This document shows positions 1 to 8,420 of a stretch of DNA of 40,971 nt, one piece after another. The notes beneath the pieces are model-generated. The model was given only the letters and a program-made list of their open reading frames with translations. It ran no database searches and was not told the origin of the DNA. The position numbers and the translations under genes are program-made. The DNA is from Treponema sp. (GTDB taxonomy: Bacteria; Spirochaetota; Spirochaetia; Treponematales; Breznakiellaceae): positions 1 through 40,971 of the forward strand of contig WQZG01000026.1 of assembly GCA_009780855.1 (NCBI GenBank), in the 5' to 3' direction. Position 1 is the stretch's first letter. The number at the start of each line of letters is the position of its first letter.

Positions 1-282
1 AGTGAAATCCTGGCCCTTGCGGAAAAGCTGTACAAAAAAGCCGTAACCAGGCGTATCAGGGTCCGCTCGGTACGGCTGACACTCGAAGACCTGCGCCCCC
101 TGGGTTACGAGCCGGACCTGTTCGAACCGGTATTCCCCGCCGGCGCAAAAAAAAGGAATCTGCAGGAAGCTGTTGATTCATTGCAGATCCGCTACGGCAT
201 GGGCGCGGTCACGCGCGGAATAGTTCTTGCCGCGTCCTGTGCCAACGGCGGCCGGCACAGGACAGCGCTGGCGGTTATTTAG
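1..282 (+). CDS. Y-family DNA polymerase (DinB/Pol IV-like), C-terminal fragment
   Basis: The gene is cut by the left edge; frame 1 is open from base 1 to the TAG at 280-282, giving the last 93 residues. The segment has the pattern of the little-finger domain end of Y-family polymerases: a basic beta strand (RRIRVRSVRLTL), a short acidic LF-x-P stretch, then KRNLQEAVDSLQIRYGMGAVTRG, which matches the usual 'R-x-x-L-x-x-A-x-D-x-x-x-x-R-Y-G-x-x-x-x-x-R-G' ending. Such enzymes bypass damaged template bases. The catalytic palm is outside the window, so activity cannot be judged, and DinB cannot be told from an ImpB/UmuC relative. Confidence 0.72.
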   Translation, partial: SEILALAEKLYKKAVTRRIRVRSVRLTLEDLRPLGYEPDLFEPVFPAGAKKRNLQEAVDSLQIRYGMGAVTRGIVLAASCANGGRHRTALAVI

Positions 283-293
283 GTCTGTCCGCT

Positions 294-321
294 AACTGCG
301 CCGGCCGTCAACTGCGCCGGC
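294..321. repeat. 12-bp direct repeat between convergent genes
   Basis: AACTGCGCCGGC occurs at 294-305 and again at 310-321 in the short GC-rich gap between the polymerase stop (282) and the DUF72 stop (344). A weak hairpin (GGCAGC with GCTGGCC, one bulge, 319-338) follows. There is no clear T-tract, so a terminator role is only possible. Confidence 0.4.
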
Positions 322-343
322 AGCCAACATAGCTGGCCGCCAA

Positions 344-1162
344 TTACTTTGGCGAGGCAACCTTTCGGACAGAAGGTATACCAAGCGTATCCAGAATTTT
401 TTGCAGGGATCTCGCGTTGGAAATCGCCTTTGCCTTTGTGTGGTTGTTGAAATAGACAACAAGCTTATCCGCCTTGATGGCAATATGTTTTATCCGTTCG
501 GCGGCGCCTTCCAGTTCCTTGTCCGTGTAAAGGTAATCGTAACGGGATTTACTGTCAGATCCCCACCAGGTCTCGGTATTGCGGCCGTGCAGGCGGAAGT
601 ATGAAAGCGGGCCGGTGGAAACATCCAGCACCGGCGGCAGCCCCTTGATATCGGGCAAATCTGTGGAAACATAGGACACGCCGCGTTTTTTAAGGCCGTC
701 AATGACGCGGCTGCTGCTCCACTCCCCGTTCCTGAATTCCACCGCCGATGAAATCCCCTCAAATTCACCCAAAAGGCAGTCCAGGTGTTTGCGGTTATCC
801 GCGGTATAGTGAAAAGAATATGGAAACTGGAACAAAACAGCCACAAGGCGGCCGGCCTTTTGCAGGGGTTCTATTGCCTCAATAAAAATTTTGGCGTCAT
901 TGCGCCACTTATCCGGCTCAATGTTATGGGTAAGGGTCTGAACCGCTTTGAGCGCAATGAACAAATCAGGGCCGCCGCAGTCCAGCATATTCTGAAGCTG
1001 CCCGGCATTTGGCATTTTATAGTAACTGTTATCAATTTCTACGGTAGAAAATTCATTGGCATAGAACCGTAAATATTCATCGGGTTTAATTTGAGCCGGA
1101 TAAAACGGCCCTTCCCATTCCCTGTATGAGTAACCGCAGGTCCCTATCAGTACTTCACCCAT
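344..1162 (-). CDS. DUF72 (YecE-like) family protein
   Basis: A 272-residue protein of the DUF72 family, a TIM-barrel-like fold of unknown biochemical role. Family marks are the N-terminal IGTCGYSYREWEGPFYP, the STVEIDNSYYKMP strand, FQFPYSFH near residue 115, AVEFRNGEW, YFRLHGRN near 190, and VYFNNHTKAKA near 240. Length is normal. The ATG at 1162 follows a purine-rich AAAGGGGC. It is the last leftward gene before the convergent polymerase and has its own promoter candidate at 1192-1220. Function is not known; family identity is secure. Confidence 0.9.
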   Translation of the reverse strand: MGEVLIGTCGYSYREWEGPFYPAQIKPDEYLRFYANEFSTVEIDNSYYKMPNAGQLQNMLDCGGPDLFIALKAVQTLTHNIEPDKWRNDAKIFIEAIEPLQKAGRLVAVLFQFPYSFHYTADNRKHLDCLLGEFEGISSAVEFRNGEWSSSRVIDGLKKRGVSYVSTDLPDIKGLPPVLDVSTGPLSYFRLHGRNTETWWGSDSKSRYDYLYTDKELEGAAERIKHIAIKADKLVVYFNNHTKAKAISNARSLQKILDTLGIPSVRKVASPK

Positions 1163-1191
1163 ATTATGCCCCTTTGCCGGTTTTTAAATTT

Positions 1192-1220
1192 ATACTATAC
1201 TAATGTATAGGTATTGTCAA
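1192..1220 (-). promoter_or_regulatory. Promoter with overlapping palindrome upstream of the DUF72 gene
   Basis: On the minus strand a perfect TTGACA (1220-1215) is followed after 17 bp by TAGTAT (1197-1192); an alternative TATAGT lies at 15 bp. Between and over these boxes sits the palindrome CTATAC-ATTA-GTATAG (1210-1195). Its position from spacer into the -10 box is that expected of a repressor operator, but no regulator is identified. Confidence 0.55.
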
Positions 1221-1263
1221 TAAATCCGGTTAGGGCCTTTGTCTGCAGTATCAATACCCTTTA

Positions 1264-2175
1264 TCAATGAACTTCAACCGTATATTCCAGAGTTTCACTC
1301 TGACCGGCGCCCAACCGTCTTATCCCGATTTTCTCCGTCAGCTCTGTTCCAAGATGAGCGAAATCCGGCAGGGAACTCCATGGTTCAATACAGACATAAT
1401 TGGTATCGCTGGGCATATTTCTGGTCCATATACCGACATACTTAAAATCACTGAATTTTACTGTGAGCAGGCGGCCGGTATTGGGCCCGTGTAATTCGAT
1501 AACCTTGCCGGCGTCATCTTCCAGGACAAGGGCGTCATTGGAAAAAACTCCCATGTTCAGGTATAAACGTCCGTTATCAAGATCAAATTTATGCTTTTGG
1601 ATAAGCATCATTGTCTGGTCGTCTTTGGTAAATGAATATAAAGCGTCTTTGCCTTTAAATAAAAGAAAATAGTCGCTCATTTTCTCGCTGCCGGAAAGCG
1701 GAAGCATATACCCTTCATGGCCTCCGGCTTCGTAATACATATCTTTTGCAGAGGTGTTTTTTGTAATGTACTCCTTGAGCAGCCGGTTGTTATCAATGGT
1801 GTATCTGACACTAAACCCAAAATCGAAAGGATAATGCTGCAGGGTTTCGCCGCTGCTGGCAAGTGTAAACGTTATTGAATTACCTGATCGGTCTGCGGGT
1901 GTAAAAACCGAAGTCTTTGCGAAACCGTGAATATCAATGTCGTACCGCTTGCCTTCGTATGTAAAACCTTTTGTTTTGAGCCTGCCGATAAGCGGGAACA
2001 GGACAGGCGCCTGGTTTTTCCAGATTGCCTCGTTTCCCTGCCAGAGCAGTTCACGTGAATTGGCGCGGTCGTAAATGGATACCAGCTCCGCGCCGAGCTG
2101 CGATATTTTAACACTTAATTTGCTGTTTTCGATTGTATACACGGCAGTATGCGCAGCATCGTTCTTTGTAATCAT
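1264..2175 (-). CDS. Aldose 1-epimerase family protein (LacX-like)
   Basis: A 303-residue galactose-mutarotase-fold protein. Features visible are the N-terminal SVKISQLGAELVSI strand, FPLIGRL near residue 60, DIHGFAKTSVF near 82 with the usual family histidine, AGGHEGYMLPL near 150 (equivalent to the G-x-H-x-x-F catalytic histidine motif), and CIEPWSSLPD near 265 supplying the catalytic glutamate. It should interconvert anomers of a sugar; the substrate is unknown. The ATG at 2175 has a strong GGGGGAGG upstream. It starts 25 bp after the aldolase gene, so the two are probably one transcript for sugar or sugar-acid breakdown. Confidence 0.85.
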   Translation of the reverse strand: MITKNDAAHTAVYTIENSKLSVKISQLGAELVSIYDRANSRELLWQGNEAIWKNQAPVLFPLIGRLKTKGFTYEGKRYDIDIHGFAKTSVFTPADRSGNSITFTLASSGETLQHYPFDFGFSVRYTIDNNRLLKEYITKNTSAKDMYYEAGGHEGYMLPLSGSEKMSDYFLLFKGKDALYSFTKDDQTMMLIQKHKFDLDNGRLYLNMGVFSNDALVLEDDAGKVIELHGPNTGRLLTVKFSDFKYVGIWTRNMPSDTNYVCIEPWSSLPDFAHLGTELTEKIGIRRLGAGQSETLEYTVEVH

Positions 2176-2200
2176 CAGACGGCCCTCCCCCTGTTCAGTA

Positions 2201-2983
2201 TTATGATTTGCTTTTTATTTCCAGTATGGTTTTTAAAGTCTGCGAACCGGCCTGCGCAATATAACTGGAGTCGTTTCCGGCTGCCAGCCATGAAACGCCC
2301 CGGCGGATCCAGTCTGTTATATTATCTTTATCGTAGGGCATGGAAATACCAAAAGGCATTTTGGCTGCCCTGCATTTTTGCGCGATTATGTCCATTAACG
2401 CCATAACATCCGGATGACGCATCTGGCCCAATAATCCGATTGAACCGGAAAGATCGGCGGGACCGACCACAATTGTGTCAACGCCGTCAACCGCCAGGAT
2501 TTCATCAAGATTATTTACAGCGTCAATATGTTCTATCTGCATTATTTTAAGGAACGATTGATCAACGCCTGCAAGATATTCGCTGTTCGGCATTGTCCCA
2601 TATTTACTGGCGCGCCTTGGACCAAAGCCGCGGGTTCCGGCCGGAGGATAGCGGCAGGCTGCGACAGCGGCCCTGGCTTCTTCTGCAGTGCGTATGAAGG
2701 GAAAAATAATGCCGTCCGGCCCCATTTCCAGGATTGGTTTGGCAAGCACGGGATCATTCCAGGGGATGCGGACAAAAGCCGCAGCTCCTCCTGCCTGACA
2801 CGCGATGATGTGGCCAAGAATATTCTGTTTGTCCAGAGGAGAGTGTTCTCCTTCTATCCAGACAAATTCAAAACCCAGCATTCCCATTTGTTCGGAAATG
2901 GAAATATCCGACAAAGTTACATGGGTCCCGGCGATAAATCCGTTATTTTTGATTTTTTCCAAAATTTTTGACGCTTTGTTCAT
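2201..2983 (-). CDS. HpcH/HpaI family aldolase
   Basis: A 260-residue class II pyruvate aldolase of the HpaI / 2-keto-3-deoxy-sugar-acid type. Visible are FVWIEGEHSPLD (base histidine), FVRIPWNDP (pyruvate-binding arginine), GPDGIIFPFIRTAEEARAAVAACRYPPAGTRGFGP, MQIEHIDAVNNLDEI (metal-ligand glutamate) and VDTIVVGPADLSGSIG (metal-ligand aspartate). The enzyme cleaves a 2-keto acid to pyruvate and an aldehyde; which one cannot be read. I chose the ATG at 2983 because the protein then begins MNKASKILEKIKNNGF like relatives; an in-frame TTG at 3019 is the alternative. A 12-bp palindrome AATAATATTATT lies just before the start. It is followed by the epimerase gene. Confidence 0.85.
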   Translation of the reverse strand: MNKASKILEKIKNNGFIAGTHVTLSDISISEQMGMLGFEFVWIEGEHSPLDKQNILGHIIACQAGGAAAFVRIPWNDPVLAKPILEMGPDGIIFPFIRTAEEARAAVAACRYPPAGTRGFGPRRASKYGTMPNSEYLAGVDQSFLKIMQIEHIDAVNNLDEILAVDGVDTIVVGPADLSGSIGLLGQMRHPDVMALMDIIAQKCRAAKMPFGISMPYDKDNITDWIRRGVSWLAAGNDSSYIAQAGSQTLKTILEIKSKS

Positions 2984-3027
2984 TAATAATATTATTGGCC
3001 AACCGCGGCCCAGGGTCAAGATAGCAG

Positions 3028-3098
3028 TTTACCTTTAAAGTTTATCTTTAAAATAACTTGCTGTCCAACAATAGCTTGCTGTCCATCTTGACACTTCT
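3028..3098 (+). promoter_or_regulatory. leu operon upstream region with 18-bp-period repeat
   Basis: Before leuA, CTTGCTGTCCA occurs twice (3057-3067 and 3075-3085), 18 bp apart start to start. A promoter candidate TTTACC (3028-3033), 15 bp, TAAAAT (3049-3054) precedes the repeats; a TTGACA at 3088-3093 has no good -10 partner. The placement suggests operator half-sites just downstream of a promoter, but I see no leader peptide, T-box or attenuator. Confidence 0.35.
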
Positions 3099-3122
3099 AT
3101 GGTTTTTGACTTATCTGTATCA

Positions 3123-4841
3123 ATGAAGAACTTTGATAAATACGAAATTGGTTATTTTTTACCTCCGGAAAAAAGCAACAACTGGATAAAAAAAGACCAT
3201 GCAGACAAGGCGCCGATGTGGTGCAGCGTTGATCTGCGCGACGGAAACCAGGCACTGATTGTGCCCATGAATCTTGAAGAAAAAATTGAATTTTACAATT
3301 TTCTGCTTGAAATCGGGTTTAAAGAAATCGAAGTCGGTTTCCCAGCCGCCTCCGAAACTGAATATTCATTTCTAAGGACACTTGTAGACAGGAACATGAT
3401 TCCAGATGACGTAATGATTCAGGTTCTTACCCAGTCGCGCGAGCATATCATAAAGAAAACTTTTGATTCCCTTAAAGGGATGAAGAAAGCAATTGTCCAT
3501 CTTTACAATTCTACTTCTGTAGCGCAGAGAGAGCAGGTATTCGGCAAATCACAGGATGAGATCATCGAAATCGCAAAAGAAGGAGCGATACTGTTTAATA
3601 AATGTGCAGCCGGAATGCCTGAGACCGAGTTTACCTTTGAATATTCTCCGGAGAGTTTTACCGGAACCGAAATTGATTTTGCGTTAAAAATCTGCAACGA
3701 GGTTATCGATATCTGGAAACAGCAGCCAAAACGCAAAATCATCATCAATCTGCCGGCAACCGTATCCATGTCCATGCCCCATGTCTACGCGAGCCAGATC
3801 GAATATATGGGCAAACATTTAAACAACCGCAAAAACATTATCCTCTCGCTGCATCCGCATAACGACAGGGGTACGGCAGTTGCCGACGCCGAACTGGGCC
3901 TGCTTGCCGGAGCTGACCGTATTGAGGGCACGCTATTTGGCAACGGCGAGAGAACAGGCAATGTCGATATAGTGACGCTGGCAATGAACCTTTTTTCGCA
4001 TGGGATTAATCCCAACCTGGATTTTTCCGACATGCCCGGTATAGTAGAAAAGTACGAAAAACTTACCGATCTGCCGGTGCATCCCAGACAGCCGTACGGC
4101 GGCGATTTGGTTTTTGCCGCTTTCTCCGGCTCGCATCAGGACGCGATAGCCAAAGGAATGAAGTGGCGCAAGCAGAACAAACTCGCAAAATGGAACGTTC
4201 CATACCTGCTTATTGACCCGCATGACATAGGCAGGGAATACGAGGCGGATATAATACGGATCAACAGCCAGTCGGGAAAAGGCGGGATCGCGTATATTCT
4301 GGAACAGAATTACGGTTACAATCTGCCGCCAAAGATGCGGGAAGAAGTCGGCTATTTTATAAAGAACGTGTCGGACCAGAGGCACGAGGAATTGCCCCCC
4401 GCGGAAGTTTTTAAACTTTTTGAAGCAGAATATATAAACCGCAATGAATTTATCGATGTTACAGATGTTACTTTTGAAAAAATAACATCCGGAGTAAATG
4501 AGAATGGTTTCAACACCCACATGGAAGTTGAAATTTTCGGTAAAAAATATATACTTAAAGATGCAGGAAATGGACGGCTGGACGCCGTAAGCAACGCGTT
4601 TAAAAAAAGCGCGATCGGTTTCGATTTTACATTTGTTACCTATTCCGAGCACGCTCTGGAGGCGGATTCACATTCGCGCGCCGCCGCATATGTCGCCATT
4701 GACAGCGGCGAAAAAATCTTTTGGGGAGTCGGGCTGCACCAGGATATTATTTACGCATCGATATACGCGCTGGTCAGTTCGCTTAACAGACTTGCCGGCA
4801 CGCAAAAAAAACAGACCGGTAATAAAAGGGAGAAAAAATAA
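3123..4841 (+). CDS. leuA: 2-isopropylmalate synthase
   Basis: Condenses acetyl-CoA with 2-ketoisovalerate, the first committed step to leucine. The 572-residue length and the start fit the LeuA type 2 subfamily: WCSVDLRDGNQALI at about 33-46 holds the metal-binding aspartate and DRDG-like loop, SLHPHNDRGTAVADAELGLLAGADRIEGTLFGNGERTGN at about 239-277 holds the HxH metal site, and the last about 120 residues form the LeuA allosteric domain for leucine feedback. I place the start at the ATG at 3123 because MKNFDKY matches the family; an upstream ATG at 3099 would add eight residues. Neither has a clear ribosome site. First gene of leuACDB. Confidence 0.95.
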   Translation: MKNFDKYEIGYFLPPEKSNNWIKKDHADKAPMWCSVDLRDGNQALIVPMNLEEKIEFYNFLLEIGFKEIEVGFPAASETEYSFLRTLVDRNMIPDDVMIQVLTQSREHIIKKTFDSLKGMKKAIVHLYNSTSVAQREQVFGKSQDEIIEIAKEGAILFNKCAAGMPETEFTFEYSPESFTGTEIDFALKICNEVIDIWKQQPKRKIIINLPATVSMSMPHVYASQIEYMGKHLNNRKNIILSLHPHNDRGTAVADAELGLLAGADRIEGTLFGNGERTGNVDIVTLAMNLFSHGINPNLDFSDMPGIVEKYEKLTDLPVHPRQPYGGDLVFAAFSGSHQDAIAKGMKWRKQNKLAKWNVPYLLIDPHDIGREYEADIIRINSQSGKGGIAYILEQNYGYNLPPKMREEVGYFIKNVSDQRHEELPPAEVFKLFEAEYINRNEFIDVTDVTFEKITSGVNENGFNTHMEVEIFGKKYILKDAGNGRLDAVSNAFKKSAIGFDFTFVTYSEHALEADSHSRAAAYVAIDSGEKIFWGVGLHQDIIYASIYALVSSLNRLAGTQKKQTGNKREKK

Positions 4842-6101
4842 ATGGGAATGACCATGTCTCAAAAAATACTGGCAAAACACGCGGGTCTGCCGTCTGTCAA
4901 AGTAAATGACCTTATTATGGCAAATCTCGATTTGGTTCTGGGCAACGATGTTACAACACCGGTCGCTATTAAGGAAATGGAAAAATCCGGCGCGGACAAG
5001 GTTTTTGATAAAAGTAAAATTGCAATAATATTGGACCATTTTACACCGAGCAAAGATATTAAGACCGCTGAACTCTGCAAAACCAGCAGGGATTTCGCAA
5101 TAAAGTACGGCATCGAACATTTTTACGATGTGGGCAAAATGGGGATTGCGCACCTAATGCTGCCGGAAAAAGGCCTGGTCGCGGCGGGAGACTGCGTGAT
5201 CGGAGCGGATTCCCACACATGCACATACGGGGCTCTGGGCGCCTTTTCTACCGGCATTGGAAGCACGGATATGGCTGCGGGAATGATAACAGGAAAAGCC
5301 TGGTTCAAGGTACCGTCAGCGGTAAAAATTAATATTCACGGCAGCCTGAATGAATATGTTGGCGGCAAGGATGTTATGCTTTACATCATAGGTAAAATCG
5401 GAGTCGAAGGCGCAGGCTACCAGTCAATCGAATTTTCCGGCGAAGGCCTTAAAAACCTAACCATGGATGACCGCTTTTGCATGGCGAACATGGCGATTGA
5501 AGCGGGCGCCAAGAACGGAATTTTCCCGGTAGACGGCAAAACCATCGAATACATGAAAGGCCGGGTAAACAGACCGTACAGCATTTTCGAACCTGACGCG
5601 GACGCCGAATATACAGCGGTTGTTGATATTGACCTTCGTAAAATCGGTCTTACAGTAGCGTTCCCCCATTTGCCGGAAAACGCCAGGCCTCTCGAAGAAT
5701 GCGGCGATATAAAAATCGACCAGGTATTGATCGGTTCCTGTACAAACGGCAGACTTTCAGACATGATGATTGCCGCCGAAATTTTTAAAGGCCGTAAAGT
5801 CCACAGGGATGTCAGGGTAATTGTGATACCCGGCACCCAGGAAGTATACAAGCAGTGCCTTAAACTCGGGCTTATGGATATCTTTATTGACGCCGGCTGC
5901 GCGGTTTCCACGCCGACCTGCGGCCCCTGCATCGGCGGGCACATGGGAATTCTGGCGGAAGGAGAACGCTGCGTCTCCACTACCAACCGCAACTTTGTCG
6001 GAAGAATGGGTCATGTAAAATCCGAAGTTTATCTGGCCGGCCCTGCAGTCGCGGCGGCATCGGCCATTACCGGTAAAATCAGCGGGCCCAAAGAGGTCTG
6101 A
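4842..6101 (+). CDS. leuC: 3-isopropylmalate dehydratase large subunit
   Basis: Large subunit of isopropylmalate isomerase, an aconitase-family enzyme that moves the hydroxyl of isopropylmalate. The 419-residue protein shows the three [4Fe-4S] ligands: Cys300 in IGSCTNGR, and Cys360 and Cys363 in [35 protein letters not shown] near 125-150 is the conserved substrate-side block. Length is that of the shorter (LeuC2/HACN-like) group. The ATG directly abuts the leuA stop (TAAATG) and has AAGGGAG eight bases upstream. LeuD, the partner subunit, follows by 18 bp. Confidence 0.96.
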   Translation: MGMTMSQKILAKHAGLPSVKVNDLIMANLDLVLGNDVTTPVAIKEMEKSGADKVFDKSKIAIILDHFTPSKDIKTAELCKTSRDFAIKYGIEHFYDVGKMGIAHLMLPEKGLVAAGDCVIGADSHTCTYGALGAFSTGIGSTDMAAGMITGKAWFKVPSAVKINIHGSLNEYVGGKDVMLYIIGKIGVEGAGYQSIEFSGEGLKNLTMDDRFCMANMAIEAGAKNGIFPVDGKTIEYMKGRVNRPYSIFEPDADAEYTAVVDIDLRKIGLTVAFPHLPENARPLEECGDIKIDQVLIGSCTNGRLSDMMIAAEIFKGRKVHRDVRVIVIPGTQEVYKQCLKLGLMDIFIDAGCAVSTPTCGPCIGGHMGILAEGERCVSTTNRNFVGRMGHVKSEVYLAGPAVAAASAITGKISGPKEV

Positions 6102-6119
6102 CCCAGGGAGGTTTTTAAT

Positions 6120-6620
6120 ATGGAAGTAAAAGGATTTGTACATAAATACGGCGACAATGTAGATACAGATGTTATTATTCCTGCCAGGTATCTAAACACC
6201 GCCGATTACAAAGAACTGGCCGGTCACTGTATGGAGGATATTGACACATCATTTGTCAAAAAAGTCCGTCCCGGTGACATAATAGCCGCAGGTGCAAATT
6301 TCGGGTGCGGTTCCTCCAGGGAACATGCTCCAATCGTAATCAGGGAATCCGGAATTTCCTGTGTAATCGCAAAATCATTCGCGAGGATTTTTTACCGCAA
6401 CGCCCTGAACATCGGCCTTGCCATCCTTGAGTGCGAAGAAGCCAGCGAGAAAATATCGGACGGAGACGAAGTTTCAATAAACTTTGCCGACGGTACGATT
6501 ACCAATCTTACAAAAAAGGAAACTTATAAAGCGACACCCTTCCCTGATTTTATACAGGGAATTATAAAGGCCGGCGGTCTTTTAAATTTCCTCAACAAGA
6601 GAAATAAACAAGAGAAATAA
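6120..6620 (+). CDS. leuD: 3-isopropylmalate dehydratase small subunit
   Basis: Swivelling small subunit that pairs with LeuC. The 166-residue protein has the opening [17 protein letters not shown], the diagnostic [11 protein letters not shown] at about residue 60, [18 protein letters not shown] near 85 and the family's short C-terminal end. Length matches the short LeuD class that goes with this LeuC type. GGGAGG lies about nine bases before the ATG. The gene stops directly before leuB (TAAATG), so the two are likely translated in tandem. Confidence 0.96.
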   Translation: MEVKGFVHKYGDNVDTDVIIPARYLNTADYKELAGHCMEDIDTSFVKKVRPGDIIAAGANFGCGSSREHAPIVIRESGISCVIAKSFARIFYRNALNIGLAILECEEASEKISDGDEVSINFADGTITNLTKKETYKATPFPDFIQGIIKAGGLLNFLNKRNKQEK

Positions 6621-7691
6621 ATGATTCTGAATCTGACATTGATTCCCGGCGACGGGATAGGCCCGGAAGTTATGGGCCAGGCTGTAAAAGTACTCGCAAA
6701 GGTATGTGATAAATTCGGTCATACCTTAAAATACGAAACCCATTTAGCCGGAGGGGCGGCAATAAAGGAACGCGGAACTTTTTTACCGGATGAGACCCTG
6801 GCAGCTGCCAGAAAAAGTGATGCGGTGCTCTTTGGAGCGGTGGGTGATTTTAAATACGATACTTTGCCAGGAGATCAAAGACCGGAAAACGCCATTTTAA
6901 AACTGCGCAAGGAACTGGGCCTGTACGCGAACCTTAGGCCGGCCATTTTATTTAAGGAGCTTGCCGATTCAAGCCCTGTAAAAAAAGAAATTACAGGCGG
7001 CGAACTTGACATAATGATGGTGCGCGAACTTACAGGGGGCATTTATTTTGGAGAAAAGGGAACCAAAGAAACCCCGATGGGTCCGGCGGCCTATGATGTA
7101 GAGATCTATTCAACCGAAGAAATAAGGCGTATCGCGGCAGCGGCTTTTGAAATCGCGGCAAAGAGAAAGAAGAAAGTTACCAGTGTTGACAAGGCAAACG
7201 TACTGAACAGTTCAAGACTCTGGAGGAGCGTTGTTATTGAAACGGCAAAAAATTATCCCGGTATTGAACTTGAACATATATATGTTGACAACGCGGCCAT
7301 GCAGCTTGTCAGAAACCCCGGGCATTTCGATGTGATTGTAACAAGCAACATGTTCGGCGATATTCTTTCTGACGAAGCGGGAATGATAGCAGGCTCCCTT
7401 GGCATGCTGCCGTCGGCCAGTCTGGGCAATGGGAAGTTCGGTCTTTACGAACCTGCCCACGGTTCGGCGCCGGATATTGCCGGGCAGAACAAGGCCAATC
7501 CCATGGCCATGATATTGTCGGCCGCCATGATGCTGCGGTACTCATTCGGTCTGACAAGGGAAGCTGACGCGGTTGAGAACGCGGTAAAATCCGTTCTTGC
7601 AGGGGGAGTCCGCACTGCAGACATTGTCGGAGCGGGAGTCAAACCTGTAAGCACAGAAGAAGCCGGGAATTTAATCGGGCAGAAAATTTAA
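6621..7691 (+). CDS. leuB: 3-isopropylmalate dehydrogenase
   Basis: NAD-dependent oxidative decarboxylation of 3-isopropylmalate to 2-ketoisocaproate. The 356-residue protein shows IPGDGIGPEVM at the N-terminus, LRKELGLYANLRPA (substrate arginines), RELTGGIYFGEKG near 135, SVDKANVLNSSRLWR with the catalytic lysine, YVDNAAMQLVRNPGHFDVIVTSNMFGDILSDEAGMIAGSLGMLPSASLG with the metal aspartates, and LYEPAHGSAPDIAGQNKANP for NAD binding. Last gene of the leucine operon. The transaminase ilvE and valine-branch genes are not in the window, so 2-ketoisovalerate must come from elsewhere. Confidence 0.96.
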   Translation: MILNLTLIPGDGIGPEVMGQAVKVLAKVCDKFGHTLKYETHLAGGAAIKERGTFLPDETLAAARKSDAVLFGAVGDFKYDTLPGDQRPENAILKLRKELGLYANLRPAILFKELADSSPVKKEITGGELDIMMVRELTGGIYFGEKGTKETPMGPAAYDVEIYSTEEIRRIAAAAFEIAAKRKKKVTSVDKANVLNSSRLWRSVVIETAKNYPGIELEHIYVDNAAMQLVRNPGHFDVIVTSNMFGDILSDEAGMIAGSLGMLPSASLGNGKFGLYEPAHGSAPDIAGQNKANPMAMILSAAMMLRYSFGLTREADAVENAVKSVLAGGVRTADIVGAGVKPVSTEEAGNLIGQKI

Positions 7692-7717
7692 GATATATTC
7701 AGAATATACTGCGATAA

Positions 7718-7747
7718 CCCGTCAGATTTTAAAGAGAACCTGGCGGG
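7718..7747. terminator. Hairpin between leuB and the convergent MBL gene
   Basis: CCCGTCAGATT (7718-7728), eight-base loop, AACCTGGCGGG (7737-7747): an 11-bp stem with one G-T pair and one mismatch. It sits midway between two convergent stops (7691 and 7766). There is no strong T-tract on either side, so a bidirectional terminator is likely but not certain. Confidence 0.5.
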
Positions 7748-7765
7748 ATATCCGTTAAGCTGATT

Positions 7766-8371
7766 CTATTTTACGGCTGTGAGTGTTATTTCTTCTCCGG
7801 CAGGGACTATAAGTCTGTTGGGAGCCTTGAATGTCTGTGCGCGCTGGGCGTCAAACAATTCGCCGGGTTTCATGTGAATCGGAATATTGAATCTCGCTCC
7901 GATTAGTTTGGCGCATTCGGCCGCTTCGTCCATATCCATGTTGTAATAACCGTCGGTCGGGAAGAAGGCATAATCAATTTTTTTTGCGGCAAATGATTCC
8001 ATGGATTTTGTTTTGGATGTATCACCTGCAAAATAAATTTTTATTCCGTCTACGGTTACAATATAGCCAACACATTCTTTGGGGTCATGGTTCTTGTTGC
8101 CGGCTTCAACCGCTTCGATAGTAATATCAGTAATATTAAATAGATTATGTTTCCCGCCCATCAAAGCTTCTGAATTGGAAATGATCCTGCAGCCCGGTTT
8201 TTGGGAAATCAAACCGACCTGGGTGTGGTCATCGTGCTGGTGTGTTATCAATATAATATCGGCCGGCTTGTCATAGCCTTTTCCCGCATAGGGATCGATA
8301 TAAATTACCCTGCCGTCCGCTGCTGTCAGCCTCAGACTGCCGTGTCCCTGATAAAGAATTTTTGTAGCCAT
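7766..8371 (-). CDS. MBL-fold metallo-hydrolase (UlaG-like)
   Basis: A 201-residue metallo-beta-lactamase-fold hydrolase. The metal site is plain: ITHQHDDHTQVG (HxHxDH), IYFAGDTSKT (bridging aspartate) and NIPIHMKPGELFD (late histidine). This is the small L-ascorbate-6-phosphate-lactonase/UlaG-like class; the substrate is unknown and no sugar-uptake genes lie nearby. I set the start at the ATG at 8371, because GGAG ends seven bases upstream and a TATAAT at 8400-8395 would give a leader of about 17 bases; the ATG at 8383 would leave almost no leader. Monocistronic, convergent with leuB. Confidence 0.85.
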   Translation of the reverse strand: MATKILYQGHGSLRLTAADGRVIYIDPYAGKGYDKPADIILITHQHDDHTQVGLISQKPGCRIISNSEALMGGKHNLFNITDITIEAVEAGNKNHDPKECVGYIVTVDGIKIYFAGDTSKTKSMESFAAKKIDYAFFPTDGYYNMDMDEAAECAKLIGARFNIPIHMKPGELFDAQRAQTFKAPNRLIVPAGEEITLTAVK

Positions 8372-8394
8372 TGATTTCTCCATTATTAATTATT

Positions 8395-8400
8395 ATTATA
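8395..8400 (-). promoter_or_regulatory. -10 box (TATAAT) for the MBL hydrolase gene
   Basis: A perfect TATAAT on the minus strand lies 24 bases before the chosen ATG in an AT-rich gap between the kinase stop (8421) and this gene. No good -35 box is visible at 16-18 bp. Confidence 0.4.
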
Positions 8401-8420
8401 ACTATAAACCCAATATAACA

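Noticed and set aside
3020..3122. Riboswitch or T-box before leuA
   Set aside because: No T-box core, specifier hairpin, leader peptide with leucine codons or terminator hairpin is visible in the short leader.
3933..4652. Long open frame antisense to leuA (239 codons)
   Set aside because: It lies wholly on the opposite strand of a well-supported leuA, has no recognisable motif, and its composition mirrors the real gene.
4668..5153. Open frame antisense to the leuA-leuC junction (161 codons)
   Set aside because: Shadow of two conserved genes; Cys/Phe-rich with no family resemblance.
8372..8383. ATG at 8383 as start of the MBL hydrolase
   Set aside because: The ribosome site GGAG lies inside this stretch and is correctly spaced for the ATG at 8371.
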